From JBKQHQ01 sp052148715 (lineage in GTDB: Bacteria > Pseudomonadota > Alphaproteobacteria > Rhizobiales > Xanthobacteraceae), in NCBI GenBank assembly GCA_052148715.1, contig JBKQHQ010000072.1:4504-68503 (forward strand): a stretch of 64,000 nucleotides of DNA, given 5' to 3'. Shown piece after piece: positions 1 through 9,475 of the stretch. Both the position numbers and the translations under genes were made by a program. Position 1 is the first letter of the stretch. Every line of letters begins with the position of its first letter. Below the pieces are notes generated by a model, which saw only the letters and a program-made list of their open reading frames with translations, did no database searches and had not been told where the DNA came from.

Positions 1-145
1 GCCCTATCGCCTCGCGATGCCGCGTTGTGGGATTACGGGGAAACTCAATGGAACCAAGGCGTAACCCTTGATCGCCAGTGCCGGGGTGGACACACTAGAC
101 GGGCGAAAGCGCTGCCGGGCTCACGGCGACATTCGGAGTTGATCA

Positions 146-1111
146 ATGCCAAGCGGCCGGCGACGCAGAATTGCCTGGGGTGCTCTCGCCCTTGTCGCGG
201 TCATATCCTTCAGCGCCGCGTCGCAGTCGCAACCCGTGCAGATCCTGCAACTGGGCCTCCAACTCGTCGCGGCCATAACGAGCGCGGTCGATGGGGGTGA
301 CGCGGTCCGCTGGAAGAAGGAGACGACCGCCAAGCTCGATACCCTGATCAACCTGACGCCCAAGATGATCGACGATCTGAAGCAGCTGCGGATCGATGTC
401 AGCAAGACGGTAGCCACGAGCTTTTCCGCGTTCGTCGAGAACATGCTCAAGGCTGACGTCAAGCAATTCGAGGTAAACCTGGCCGAGCTGAAAGAGTACC
501 AGCAGCAAAACGAAGACTCGCGTACGCGCATCAACCAGCTGACGCACAACATCGAGCGCGACGTCTACACATCGGCCGAGTATGGGCCTGCCGTGTACCA
601 GACCACGTTCACCGCCGTCGTGATCTTGCGCGCGGTCTATAAGTTCACCAACGTTCCGCGCGCGCACCAAACCGCGTTTTTTGCAACCATGGCGGACAAG
701 TACACCGACTGGCTGAAGCCGGTCGAAGGCAACCCGGCCTACGTCAAGAACGAAGAGCAGGGCAAGCGCGAGCAGGCCCAGTCATCGATCAGCCATATTG
801 TCGGCCCCGGCTCGCTGGACTTCACCGACTGGGGCTGCGTCTGGACGACGGTGGCCATATCGGGTGATCCGAAAAACGGCTTCCAGACGACCGCAAAATG
901 GAACTCGACATGCGGTCTCAAGCTAAGAGTCCTCGAGAGTCGCTCGATCGCCGAGCGGCACAGGAACGAAATACAGAAGCAGCTCGACGATGCCCGAGCC
1001 GAATTCCTCATGCGCGACCGCAACGTCGCAAATATCGACGAAGTGATCCAACAGATCACGCGCTACCGCAACGCGCTCCGCGAGGCCGCGCAAGGCCGGC
1101 CGCTGAGCTAA
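146..1111 (+). CDS. Exported protein of unknown function
   Basis: I do not recognise this 321-residue protein. Residues 1-30 form a signal sequence: an arginine-rich start, a hydrophobic core around 9-25, then a small-residue stretch. The mature part is mostly predicted helix rich in Gln, Glu, Lys and Asn, with likely coiled-coil stretches near 55-135 and 255-315, separated by a Trp/Cys-containing middle (about 225-250) holding two cysteines that could pair. It stands alone, followed by about 250 bases and a Bug binding protein on the same strand. Codon use and GC look like a genuine gene. A periplasmic or envelope location is inferred from the leader only. Confidence 0.7.
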   Translation: MPSGRRRRIAWGALALVAVISFSAASQSQPVQILQLGLQLVAAITSAVDGGDAVRWKKETTAKLDTLINLTPKMIDDLKQLRIDVSKTVATSFSAFVENMLKADVKQFEVNLAELKEYQQQNEDSRTRINQLTHNIERDVYTSAEYGPAVYQTTFTAVVILRAVYKFTNVPRAHQTAFFATMADKYTDWLKPVEGNPAYVKNEEQGKREQAQSSISHIVGPGSLDFTDWGCVWTTVAISGDPKNGFQTTAKWNSTCGLKLRVLESRSIAERHRNEIQKQLDDARAEFLMRDRNVANIDEVIQQITRYRNALREAAQGRPLS

Positions 1112-1365
1112 GGCCGATCTCGCTCGAATCGACCACAGCATCAGCGTCGGGCGGGCAAAGGCGGCCCCAAGGTTTCCATTGATACACCGCGCTCGGTCCT
1201 CCGTGCCCACTCGGTTTGCCAAGGCATATGCGGTAACGTCTGATCGCGCGGGCGCGGCGGCACGAACACCGTGCCAACGGCCGAAACTCTCGGCCCCGAT
1301 CTCATTGGAATGTCGCTAGTGTTATGGCTTTGGTTGATCGGGCGTCGCGGAGCTTGCCGAAAAGA

Positions 1366-2343
1366 ATGCGAACCACACGACGATGCGCCTCAATGGCGCT
1401 GATCGCCGCTTGCGTCGCCGCTACAGGGGCGGTGCGGGCGCAGAACGCCTATCCGTCGCAGCTCGTGAAGGTCGTTGTTCCGGCGACCTCCGGCTCCACA
1501 ACCGATATCTTGGCGCGAATTCTTGCCGACGCGCTTGCGCAGAAATGGAGCAAGCCGGTCGTGGTCGAAAACATCCCCGGCGGAGCGATGAATGTCGGCG
1601 CCGAGCGGGTCGCGCGCGCGGCCGGCGACGGCTACACGCTCTTCGTGGCCCCGCCCTCGCCGCTGACGATCAATCAGCTTCTCTACCACGATCTCGCATA
1701 CGATCCGGAGAAGTTCGTTCCCATCACGCTGCTCGCCAAGGTGCCCAATGTCCTCGTCGCCCGCAGGGATTTGGCGGCAAAGTCCGTTCCTGAGCTCATT
1801 GCTTACGCCACGGCCAATCCGGGGAAGCTCACCTATGCGTCGCAAGGCGTCGGATCGACGGCGCATCTGTCGGCGAGCCAGTTCGAGGTCGAGGCCGGAA
1901 TCCAGATGGTGCACGTGCCCTATCGCGGCGCGATGCCGGCCCTCAACGACATCATCGCCGGACATGTCGATTTGTTCTTCGACACGGCGACGACCTCAGT
2001 CCCCCTCTTTCAGAGCAGTCAGATCAAGATTCTGGCGGTTGCGGGTGCGCAACGCGCGCAAGCTTTGCCCGATGTGCCGACGATGCAGGAAGCCGGCCTG
2101 CCGGGCTTCCGCTCGATCACCTGGTTCGGCCTCGTCGCGCCGCCGGGCGTGCCGTCGCGGCTGATCGCACGCATCAACCGCGACGCGGTCGAGGTCCTCA
2201 CCAGCAAGAGCGTGAGCGACAAGCTGCGCGCGCTTCGCCTCGAGCCGGGCGCAACCACGCCGGAGGAAACCGCCGATTTCTTTGCCGCGGAGACGAAGTT
2301 GTGGGCCAAGGTGATCAAGGAAGCGAATATCACGGCGCCATGA
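1366..2343 (+). CDS. Bug/TctC-family solute-binding protein
   Basis: Periplasmic binding protein of the tripartite tricarboxylate transporter type (Bug family, about 320 residues), which typically binds carboxylates or other small organic acids. The signal peptide ends near Ala-Gln (VRAQ), and the mature N-terminus has the usual YPSQ...VKVVVP pattern with the glycine/serine-rich first binding loop, followed by the VVVENIPGG motif. An in-frame ATG exists at 1324, but the leader then becomes unusually long. I chose 1366, which gives a normal Arg-Arg-hydrophobic leader of 325 residues in total. No TctA or TctB membrane subunits lie nearby, so it is an orphan of the kind abundant in soil proteobacteria. 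The ligand cannot be told. Confidence 0.85.
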   Translation: MRTTRRCASMALIAACVAATGAVRAQNAYPSQLVKVVVPATSGSTTDILARILADALAQKWSKPVVVENIPGGAMNVGAERVARAAGDGYTLFVAPPSPLTINQLLYHDLAYDPEKFVPITLLAKVPNVLVARRDLAAKSVPELIAYATANPGKLTYASQGVGSTAHLSASQFEVEAGIQMVHVPYRGAMPALNDIIAGHVDLFFDTATTSVPLFQSSQIKILAVAGAQRAQALPDVPTMQEAGLPGFRSITWFGLVAPPGVPSRLIARINRDAVEVLTSKSVSDKLRALRLEPGATTPEETADFFAAETKLWAKVIKEANITAP

Positions 2344-2388
2344 CGGGAGTCGGCCTGGCAAGTCAGCGCGAAAGCAAATGCCCCGCAG

Positions 2389-3873
2389 CTAGGGCACGAA
2401 CAGATTGGCGCAGTGTCCGGGCTCGCGGGGCGTCGCCGCAATGGCGCCGCCGCGCGCGATGCACTGGTCCGGCGGCAGCTCGGAACGGTTCTCCACATGG
2501 TCCACCAGCAGCTCAAACGCGCGCTGCGCATGCGGCTGAATAAGCTCGAGCTGCGGCAGCACGTCTTTGTACGCCTCGATGTGGTTGCCGTTCTGCACCT
2601 CGTAAAGACGGTAGGCCGGACCACGCGGGCGCCGGTCATCGTTACGCCCCTCGCCCGCCGTCCATGCGGCGGCCACGCTGCGCGCGTAAGCGCGGGCGTG
2701 ATCATTGATGGGCAGCAGCGCGTCCATCGTTCCGGCAACGGTGATCAGGGGCCGGCGGATGGCGCCGCTCGTCGTGATCGCGGCAACGTTGGCGCCCACG
2801 TCGGACACCGACATTCGGGCGATGTAATTGTAGGTTCCGATCCCCGATCCGTAGGTGTTGTAGGTCGGGTCGAGCCGCTTCTGCCATTGGCAGAGCGTAA
2901 CCTCCCAGAACTGGCTGTAGTTGAGCGCCCATAGCGAATTGGACCCGGCCACGAGGTCCGGCGGATAGCCGGCCGCGATGATATTCTTGGCGGCGTCGCT
3001 TTGCGGGTTCGACGCCGAGGCCAGGTAGTCCGGGAAATTGAGGATCGCCGCTGGAAGCGTGCTCAACAGGTTCGGCGCGACCGGATCGACGAACGTTCCC
3101 TCCCAGTCCACGCCGCCATCAAATAGCTCGGGCGCCGCCTCGACGGCCCGGCGCACCTGGTAGCCGCCATTCGATGTTCCGACCGCGTAGGTGTAGCGCG
3201 CCTCGCGGCCGTAGTGGGCGGACAGGGCGTGCCGGGCGAGACGCGCCGCCCTGATCATGAATTCGGTCCAACGCGTGAATAGACTAGCCGGGTCGTTATC
3301 GTAGAAGTGCACGAAGATTTGCGAAGACGGATTGAGGCGACACCCCAACGGATCGGCGGCGCTCGCGACGAACAGATTGTAGGTGCCCTTGTTCTGGGAA
3401 ACGTAAGCATAACCCTTCTGCAGGACAAAATCGCTCCAGACGAAATCTCCGTTGAACTCGCTGCGCGTCCCCGATGCGCCGGCGACGACGAGCTTGCCGT
3501 TCCAGTCATCCGGCAAGCGAAGCAGAAGCCGCGCCTCGCCGGCCGGATCATCAGCAATGCGGCCCTGCAGCTGGACACCGGGCACGGCCGTCGCGATCGG
3601 CGTGCGGTTCGGCGCGCTCGGCGAGATGGTGTCGCGGTCCTTGCGCGGCGTGAAGGCGCCCGCGGGCAGCCCAGGCAGCGAGTTGTCCGCCGGCGTCGTT
3701 GCCGGATTGTTGGTCGTCAGATCCGCGCTGACGACGCAGGTGGCATCGACCACCCGATCGCCGAGCGCGCGCAACAGCCGATCGCAATCGGCCGCAGATG
3801 CCGATGCGCTTGCTCCCAACGCGTCCAACAGGAGGAACGCTGCTACCGTGTATACGTGTTTCGTGAGCACCAT
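2389..3873 (-). CDS. Secreted tannase/feruloyl-esterase-like hydrolase
   Basis: A 494-residue exported alpha/beta hydrolase. From the chosen ATG (3873) the protein opens with a clean signal peptide ending in ASASA; the open frame extends further upstream but without protein-like sequence. The WNGKLVV block near residue 125 and the size match the tannase/feruloyl esterase family, which cleaves ester bonds of plant phenolics. The nucleophile elbow GTSNGG puts Ser at 234, Asp384 in GTMDALLP fits the acid, and His431 in NGNHIEAY fits the base. Cysteines near 30, 46, 178, 328, 471 and 488 could form disulfides. The substrate is not determinable. A small secreted protein follows upstream on the same strand. 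Confidence 0.72.
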   Translation of the reverse strand: MVLTKHVYTVAAFLLLDALGASASASAADCDRLLRALGDRVVDATCVVSADLTTNNPATTPADNSLPGLPAGAFTPRKDRDTISPSAPNRTPIATAVPGVQLQGRIADDPAGEARLLLRLPDDWNGKLVVAGASGTRSEFNGDFVWSDFVLQKGYAYVSQNKGTYNLFVASAADPLGCRLNPSSQIFVHFYDNDPASLFTRWTEFMIRAARLARHALSAHYGREARYTYAVGTSNGGYQVRRAVEAAPELFDGGVDWEGTFVDPVAPNLLSTLPAAILNFPDYLASASNPQSDAAKNIIAAGYPPDLVAGSNSLWALNYSQFWEVTLCQWQKRLDPTYNTYGSGIGTYNYIARMSVSDVGANVAAITTSGAIRRPLITVAGTMDALLPINDHARAYARSVAAAWTAGEGRNDDRRPRGPAYRLYEVQNGNHIEAYKDVLPQLELIQPHAQRAFELLVDHVENRSELPPDQCIARGGAIAATPREPGHCANLFVP

Positions 3874-4096
3874 GACCGAGCTCGCCTCTGACCTGCCACG
3901 TAAAACGCCTCGATGCCCGCCTGTCACAGTGTGCCCCGACGCAAGAGGCCAAGGCAAGGGTGCTGGCGTACGGTGGGCCTGCCGATATATCGGCCGGCCG
4001 CGCTCTTTTCGGCCGGCCGCGCTCTTTAGTGCATGCCGGCGCCAATGGCCGCGGCTGGAAAAGCCAAGGAAGAGGCACCGGCGGCATCCCTCTGTG

Positions 4097-4525
4097 TCAA
4101 AAGCAGCTGTCCGGCACAAGTTCCGGTGCCGTCGAGCCGAGTTTAGGTGGGCAACTTTCCTGAAAATCTCCGCGCACCCCCTCGCGGCCCAGCAGCGAAC
4201 CGGGCCCCCGCGATTTCGGCGTGCCGCGTGCGTTATCCGCCATTTCCAGACAGGTCAAAATCTCGACGTAGCTTGCCAGCCCCACCGAGGTTGCCGTTTG
4301 CAGGCAGGATGATCGGTCGGCCGGTGCATAGCGCGCCCATTCCAAGGCGAGCTGCAACTTCGCCTTCTGCTCGAGGGCAAGGCAGTTCTTCCGATCTTTC
4401 TCTTCCACGTCGCCGGCGCGCGCGGACGCCGTGCAGATTCGGTTCACATCCAATTCGGGGATACGATCGACCACCGGTGTAACCAAATAAGCTGCGCAAA
4501 GCAGCGCCGCGAACCGAATGAGCAT
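4097..4525 (-). CDS. Small secreted cysteine-containing protein
   Basis: A 142-residue protein whose leader (MLIRFAALLCAAYLV) is a signal peptide. Its body has the pattern Cys-x-Asn-Cys-Leu...Glu-x-x-Ala...Trp...Ser-Cys-Leu...SYVEILTCLEM. I know that pattern from a family of uncharacterised exported proteins of about 100 residues in Bradyrhizobium and relatives; no function is established. The long C-terminal tail after residue 105 (PKSRGPGSLLG...) is not typical and may be a read-on created by a lost stop codon. The ATG at 4525 begins the leader directly; an upstream ATG at 4618 would bury it. Confidence 0.6.
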   Translation of the reverse strand: MLIRFAALLCAAYLVTPVVDRIPELDVNRICTASARAGDVEEKDRKNCLALEQKAKLQLALEWARYAPADRSSCLQTATSVGLASYVEILTCLEMADNARGTPKSRGPGSLLGREGVRGDFQESCPPKLGSTAPELVPDSCF

Positions 4526-4908
4526 TTTGTCACTCCAACCGAAGGCATCCGAGGACGCGCGAACGGTGCGCTGCCCGTTAGGAGGGAACGGACAGCACCC
4601 CAGCTTCGTCGTCGTCACATTGTCAGACGGAAGACGGCAAGACCGGGGCCGGAAGGACCACGCGTGGCGCTGAGCCGGTGTTTTGATACCTATCCGCTTC
4701 CCAAGCGGCTCCTTGCCACCTCGTTGAAGAAGCAGGCGATCGGGCCCGATCGTCCGAGCTCAACACATTGCTCCGGCCGCGGCCACTCAAGTTGTAATCG
4801 GGGCTATTGATCCCCGCGACCCAGCCGAGTCCCGCCGTCCTCTACGACGCGACAGACAACGAAGCTTCCGCAGCCGAATTGCCGTCGCGACAGTGCCGCA
4901 CAAATCCG
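4526..4908. other. Gene-free stretch
   Basis: About 380 bases between the start of the small secreted protein and the end of the metallo-hydrolase gene, both read leftward. It should hold the promoter of the small secreted gene at its left end. I see no protein-like frame, no tRNA fold and no convincing hairpin with a T-tract. A long open frame on the plus strand across 4807-5859 is only the mirror of the hydrolase gene. Confidence 0.5.
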
Positions 4909-5877
4909 TCAGGGCACCGAATAGTTCACCGGCAGCCACACATAGCCCTTGCCGGCCTCGTGGATGTGGCCGAGGCCCGGGAAGGACAGATGGGCGGCAG
5001 CCACGAGCTCGCCCTCATCGGCAACGTCGGCGAAGATCTTCTTGCGTTGCGCCAGGGCGGCCTTGGGGTCGGTATCGAAGTGGATGGTCACCGACGGATC
5101 GGGAAATTGCACCGCCGCGACGTGGATAAGATCACCCCAGACGATGAGCTTCTGACCTTTGCTCTCGACCAGATAGACCGTGTGTCCAGTCGTGTGCCCG
5201 TGGGCGGCAACCGCCTTGATCCCGTCGACCAGGCTGGTATCGCCGTCGAACGGCTTGAACTTGCCAGCCTTGACGTAGGGATTGAGCGACGCCTGGGCGC
5301 CCTGGAAGAAGCCCTTGTCGTCGGCCGAAGCCTTGTCGAGATTGGCCTGGCTCAGCCAAAAATCGGCATCGCGCTGGTCGGCGCGCACCACGGCATTGGG
5401 AAAGGCCAGCTGGTCGCCCGCCATCAGCCCGCCGATGTGGTCGGGGTGCATGTGGGTGATGTAGACCTCGTCGACCTGCTCGGGCTGATATCCGGCGGCC
5501 TTGAGATTGCTCACCAGCTTGCCCAAGGTCGGCCCGAACAGCTTGCCGGCGCCGGTATCAATCAATATCAGCTTGCCGCCGGTATTGATCAGGAAGCCGT
5601 TCACCGAGGTCTCGAGGGGGAGCGTGAGATAGGCATAGGCGAGATCACGTTTGACGGCGGCCGGCTTGACGTTCGTGAGCAGTTTATCCATCGGCAGCCC
5701 GACGGTGCCGTCCGACAGCGCGGTGACCTCGAAGTCACCGAGCATCACTCGGTAGTAACCCGGCGCCTGTGTCTTGACGATTGGGGCGGCCGCAAAGGCG
5801 CCGGTCGGCAAAAAGATGCCGGCGGTAGCAACAAGGACCACGATCGCACTGGCGCGTAGAAGCTGACTTAAGCGCAT
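4909..5877 (-). CDS. Exported metallo-beta-lactamase-fold hydrolase
   Basis: A 322-residue zinc hydrolase with a signal peptide (to about Ala30). The family signature THMHPDHIGG is at 141-150, giving His142, His144, Asp146 and His147. Further ligands fit the VAAHGHTTGH and IVWGDLIH segments and the AAHLSFPG segment near the C-terminus. The N-terminal extension and overall size resemble the methyl parathion hydrolase/periplasmic lactonase branch rather than beta-lactamases, so an ester or lactone substrate is more likely than an antibiotic. The ATG at 5877 is favoured: AGGAGG lies 8 bases before it, too close to the two ATGs further upstream. Confidence 0.85.
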   Translation of the reverse strand: MRLSQLLRASAIVVLVATAGIFLPTGAFAAAPIVKTQAPGYYRVMLGDFEVTALSDGTVGLPMDKLLTNVKPAAVKRDLAYAYLTLPLETSVNGFLINTGGKLILIDTGAGKLFGPTLGKLVSNLKAAGYQPEQVDEVYITHMHPDHIGGLMAGDQLAFPNAVVRADQRDADFWLSQANLDKASADDKGFFQGAQASLNPYVKAGKFKPFDGDTSLVDGIKAVAAHGHTTGHTVYLVESKGQKLIVWGDLIHVAAVQFPDPSVTIHFDTDPKAALAQRKKIFADVADEGELVAAAHLSFPGLGHIHEAGKGYVWLPVNYSVP

Positions 5878-6103
5878 GAGCATTTCCTCCTCCCTCGACA
5901 TTGCTGAAGCTGTCGATTCCGTACGCCCATCCTAGGGCGAAACATGGCTCATAGGGAAGTCCGCGTGGGCAGACGCTGCAAGGCTTCCGTTTTCTCCCAC
6001 GCGGTACCGAAATCGCGATAGAGCGATTCGGCTGGTCGCCCGCACCAAGGCCTGACGCGAACCTGCGGCAGCCACGTGTTTCCAGCGCTCATCGGGAGTT
6101 ACC

Positions 6104-7435
6104 TTAGGCGCTCCCAGCACGCATGCTCTTCACGAGCTCCTCCGCTTCCCTTCTTGATTCTCCGCTGCGCGCGTACTGCATGAACACATCGAGGGAAGTG
6201 CCAAAGTCTCGCTTTGGCAAAGGCTCGTCTTCACGCATCGCCTTGTCCAGCCAGTCGAAGACGAGGGCCTGCATCGGGGCCAAGGCCCCGATTTGGCAGT
6301 GGCTCGCCGCCCAGCCCTCGTCGAATCCGAACATCCGGATCGTAACGGGGCCAGAGAGATCTTTTATGAACCGAAGGGCGCTCAAGCCCACTCGCTCGTT
6401 GCTTTGCGCGAGCTCCGCCTCGCCGTACAGCACCAAGAGTGGGCAGCGAATCTTGGGAGCCAGATCCTTGATATTGTACGGCCGCCAACTTTCGACAATC
6501 TCGTGCGGCTTGGAAACGCCCAGCATCCACCTGAAGCGGTTGGTAAGCCCGCGCAGTTGCGGGCTCATTTTCTCCAGCAACGTGAACACGATATCGAACA
6601 TGCGCGGTGGCGCGTTCTGGAGCACGCGAGGCCAGACGGCATGCCAAGCTTCATACACATCGACGACAAGGCCGTCACAGACGCAGGCGCGCAGGCGCTC
6701 CTCGAATGCGGCCGTGCGCGCGGCCAGAAGCGATCCCAACGAAGGACCGTACAACGCGATCTGGTCCGGGTCCACGTCATCGCGCCGCACGAGATAGTCC
6801 ACGACCGCTTTCACCGGCGCCTCGTAGTCCCGCCGCATCAACAATCCAGGGTTCAATTGGAGGGCGCTCCACTGCCCCGGCCCCTCGAAAGTCATGCAGT
6901 TCCAGCCCCGTGCTGCCGCCGCAAATCCGAGCCAGTGAACCATTTCCTCATTGGTGGAATCGCCGCCATTGAGGACGAGCAACGTAGGGTGTTTGGATTG
7001 ACCGGCGGACAGGAAATATCCCGGCAAGCGGGCATCGCCGAATGGAATGTTGACGACCTCGATTTGCGGCGAAAACAGTCTCGCTGCCTTATGAAAGCAT
7101 TCACGACTTGACGTCAGGTAGCGATCGAGACGAACGTCCGTGTGGGGCAGTGAGAACATGGCTGCCCGGTAATAGTTGCTCGCCCGCAGATACGCCTGGC
7201 GGGCCGTTACGGTCTGTCCGGATCGCGTCGCTCGATCGGCAATCCGATATACGTTTTCCGCAATGCCCGCCCATTCCCGAATCCAGCTTTCGTCGTCGCT
7301 CTGCCTGATCCTCTCGGCGACAAGGAGGCATTCATTGATTTCGGCCCCTCCCGTCCCCGCGACCATCAGCGTCCGCACGAAATTGAATGCGGATGTTCCG
7401 ACATCCATCGTCTTCCTGCCAAAATCGAGCTTCAT
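6104..7435 (-). CDS. Alpha/beta hydrolase, FrsA/DHPON-hydrolase-like
   Basis: A 443-residue cytoplasmic hydrolase with a helical N-terminal region (about 1-125) before a standard alpha/beta-hydrolase core. The nucleophile elbow GPSLGS places Ser at 232; Glu339 in LYGEAEL takes the acid position and His379 in SHCQ fits the base. The long N-terminal helical lid and the oxyanion region LVLNGGDS resemble the group containing 2,6-dihydroxypseudooxynicotine hydrolase and FrsA-like esterases, which cleave C-C or ester bonds. It is monocistronic, with 226 bases to the gene downstream. Substrate unknown. Confidence 0.75.
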   Translation of the reverse strand: MKLDFGRKTMDVGTSAFNFVRTLMVAGTGGAEINECLLVAERIRQSDDESWIREWAGIAENVYRIADRATRSGQTVTARQAYLRASNYYRAAMFSLPHTDVRLDRYLTSSRECFHKAARLFSPQIEVVNIPFGDARLPGYFLSAGQSKHPTLLVLNGGDSTNEEMVHWLGFAAAARGWNCMTFEGPGQWSALQLNPGLLMRRDYEAPVKAVVDYLVRRDDVDPDQIALYGPSLGSLLAARTAAFEERLRACVCDGLVVDVYEAWHAVWPRVLQNAPPRMFDIVFTLLEKMSPQLRGLTNRFRWMLGVSKPHEIVESWRPYNIKDLAPKIRCPLLVLYGEAELAQSNERVGLSALRFIKDLSGPVTIRMFGFDEGWAASHCQIGALAPMQALVFDWLDKAMREDEPLPKRDFGTSLDVFMQYARSGESRREAEELVKSMRAGSA

Positions 7436-7707
7436 GGCATTTCCCCCGCCTCCGATGCTGTGGCTCCGGAAGCATGCCGCATAAAGGGCGGCGCCGCCGT
7501 TCAGCAGCGGCGCGGCATCTGGAAGCGTCCAGACCTGTCATTGAGACACGTCCCCGGCCCCTCGGGTTCTGCGGCACGGAGCCGAGGCGCCGCCCTCGAT
7601 CCTCATGCCGCTGCCCGTGCGCGGCGAGGACCCCTATCCGAGCGCAGGCCCAGTCGCGGCTCGGCGATCAATTCGCAGATAGCGCGCCACCGATCGCCAC
7701 GCGGTTC

Positions 7708-8286
7708 CTATCGTTCGGCTTTCGCCCGGACCTTGGTGGCGGTCGGTCCGGTATCGCCCATTGCTTCGACATAAAAGACCTCGTCGCCGCGCCGGAGGCG
7801 GTCGAAATCGCCGGTCAATACGCTGTTGCGGTGGAAATAAAGAAGCCCGCCCTGCATCGTGACCAAAAACCCGAAATCCTCGTCGGGCGTCAGCTCGGCG
7901 ATCTGACCGAGAACCTGGTTCTCGGCGTCATGATGCGCCTCCTTGCTGCGCCCGTCGCGCCTGTCCTTCAGCGCGACCAGCTGGTCCTCGGCAATGCGGA
8001 ACGCCTCGTTGATGGCCTTGCGCAGATCAGGCCGCTGATATTTTTGCTGCAGGTGATCGGGCTCGTGGCTTACGACGATATGCTTGTGGCCGGGAATTCC
8101 GAGATCGATATGCACCACCGGCGGGATCGTGCCGTGGCCATTGTCGGCACGCTGCTCGACCCGGACCCGGCAAGTGATGAGCCGATCAAAAATCTTTTCC
8201 AGCTTGGCAATACGGCCCCGAATTTCCTGCTCCGCCCAATCCTGAGGCTCCAGATTGTGGAAAGCGATCTCGACGGGTACCTGCAT
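7708..8286 (-). CDS. HPF/RaiA ribosome-associated protein fused to a cold-shock domain
   Basis: A 192-residue protein with two parts. Residues 1-110 are an S30AE/HPF-RaiA domain (start MQVPVEIAFHNLE, conserved RVRVEQR strand, VVHIDLGIPG, helix with DLRKAINEAF), the fold that sits in the ribosomal decoding centre during hibernation. Residues 130-190 look like a cold-shock/OB domain: DFGFLVTMQGGLLYFHRNSV matches the GFI...DVFVHRS RNA-binding pattern. This pairing occurs in some alphaproteobacteria. It lies 104 bases downstream of epmB on the same strand, so co-expression with the EF-P modification genes is possible. The ATG at 8286 begins the S30AE domain; the longer open frame is epmB shadow. 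Confidence 0.85.
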   Translation of the reverse strand: MQVPVEIAFHNLEPQDWAEQEIRGRIAKLEKIFDRLITCRVRVEQRADNGHGTIPPVVHIDLGIPGHKHIVVSHEPDHLQQKYQRPDLRKAINEAFRIAEDQLVALKDRRDGRSKEAHHDAENQVLGQIAELTPDEDFGFLVTMQGGLLYFHRNSVLTGDFDRLRRGDEVFYVEAMGDTGPTATKVRAKAER

Positions 8287-8390
8287 GATGGCGACCTGCT
8301 TGGTTACTTTCCCGCGGGAGAAGAACGCACTTTGTGGCGACGCACAAATCGGCGCGCCCGTTCCATCGGACGGGCTACTTTGCGCCAATA

Positions 8391-9446
8391 TCAATCGCAC
8401 GGCGGATAGGCGTGGCGCACGCCTCGGTAATCCTCGACCGCAAAGGGATGCGCGTCGGTACCGTCGCCTGACAGGTAATTGGGGCCGATCGGAGACTTGC
8501 CCTTCCCTCCGGGGATATCGAGCACGTAAGTGGGTTGGCAGAGACCCGAGAGGCGTCCGCGCAATTCCCGCATCGCGCTCTGTCCGGCGGCGATGGTGGT
8601 GCGAAAATGCGCCGTCCCCGGCGCCAGATCGCCGTGATGCAGATAGTACGGCTTGATCCGGGTTTCGACGAAGGCCCGCATGAGATCGGCGAGGATGCCG
8701 GGATCGTCGTTGACCCCGCGCAGCAACACCGACTGACTCAGCATCGGGATACCGGCGTCGACAATGCGCGCGCAAGCGGACCGCGCCGCGGCCGTCAGTT
8801 CGCGCGGGTGATTGGCATGGACGACCACGTAGGTCGGCTTGCTCTCGGCGCGCAGCGCAGCGACCAGTTCGGGTGTGACGGCGTCAGGATCGACCACCGG
8901 CACGCGCGTGTGCACCCGGATCACCTTGACGTGGGCGATGGCGGCGAGCGCGGCGATCACCCCACGCAACCGCTTCGCCGACAGCACCAACGGATCGCCG
9001 CCGCTGAGAATGACCTCCCAGATCTCTGGATGCCGCCGGATATAGGCGAGCGCCGCCCGCAGCGCCGCGGGCGACAGGGCCCCCTCCCCCGGCCCGACCA
9101 TTTCGCGGCGAAAGCAGAAGCGGCAATAGACGGCACAGACGTTGACCAATTTTAGGAGGACACGGTCCGGATACCGATGGACGAGGCCCTCAACCGGACT
9201 GTGCGGATCGTCGCCGATCGGATCGACCGACTCGTGCCGAGCGCGCCGCAGTTCCGCCGTATCGGGAACGAATTGGCGGGCGATCGGATCATGCGGATCG
9301 GCGGGATTTATTAGCTCCGCCATCGCCGGCGTGATCGCCACCGCGTAGCGCGCGGCCACGCGCTCGAGATCAACCGCGCGCCGGTCGTTCGGCATTCCGT
9401 GCTCGATCAGCTCCGCGGCGCCGCGCAAGCTTCTTTCCGGCTTCAT
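8391..9446 (-). CDS. epmB: EF-P (R)-beta-lysine pathway lysine 2,3-aminomutase EpmB
   Basis: A radical-SAM, PLP-dependent lysine 2,3-aminomutase of 351 residues, the length of the EF-P-dedicated EpmB rather than the longer catabolic KamA. The [4Fe-4S] motif is Cys104-x3-Cys108-x2-Cys111 (CAVYCRFC). ILSGGDPL follows, and the C-terminal DIPGGKGK segment holds the PLP lysine region. EpmB makes (R)-beta-lysine, which EpmA attaches to elongation factor P. It follows epmA by about 30 bases on the same strand, and efp is divergent just beyond, so the pathway assignment is strong from context. The ATG at 9446 precedes the conserved start; earlier frame is epmA overlap. Confidence 0.92.
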   Translation of the reverse strand: MKPERSLRGAAELIEHGMPNDRRAVDLERVAARYAVAITPAMAELINPADPHDPIARQFVPDTAELRRARHESVDPIGDDPHSPVEGLVHRYPDRVLLKLVNVCAVYCRFCFRREMVGPGEGALSPAALRAALAYIRRHPEIWEVILSGGDPLVLSAKRLRGVIAALAAIAHVKVIRVHTRVPVVDPDAVTPELVAALRAESKPTYVVVHANHPRELTAAARSACARIVDAGIPMLSQSVLLRGVNDDPGILADLMRAFVETRIKPYYLHHGDLAPGTAHFRTTIAAGQSAMRELRGRLSGLCQPTYVLDIPGGKGKSPIGPNYLSGDGTDAHPFAVEDYRGVRHAYPPCD

Positions 9447-9475
9447 GTCGCCATCCTTCCAGGCTGCAACCTGCC

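Noticed and set aside
1..145. Short open frame at the left edge (from position 25)
   Set aside because: Arg/Gly-rich, no conserved pattern, and overlaps the signal-bearing gene at 146.
4807..5859. 350-codon open frame on the plus strand
   Set aside because: Mirror of the metallo-hydrolase gene on the other strand. It has no domain pattern, while the minus strand has a signal peptide and zinc motif.
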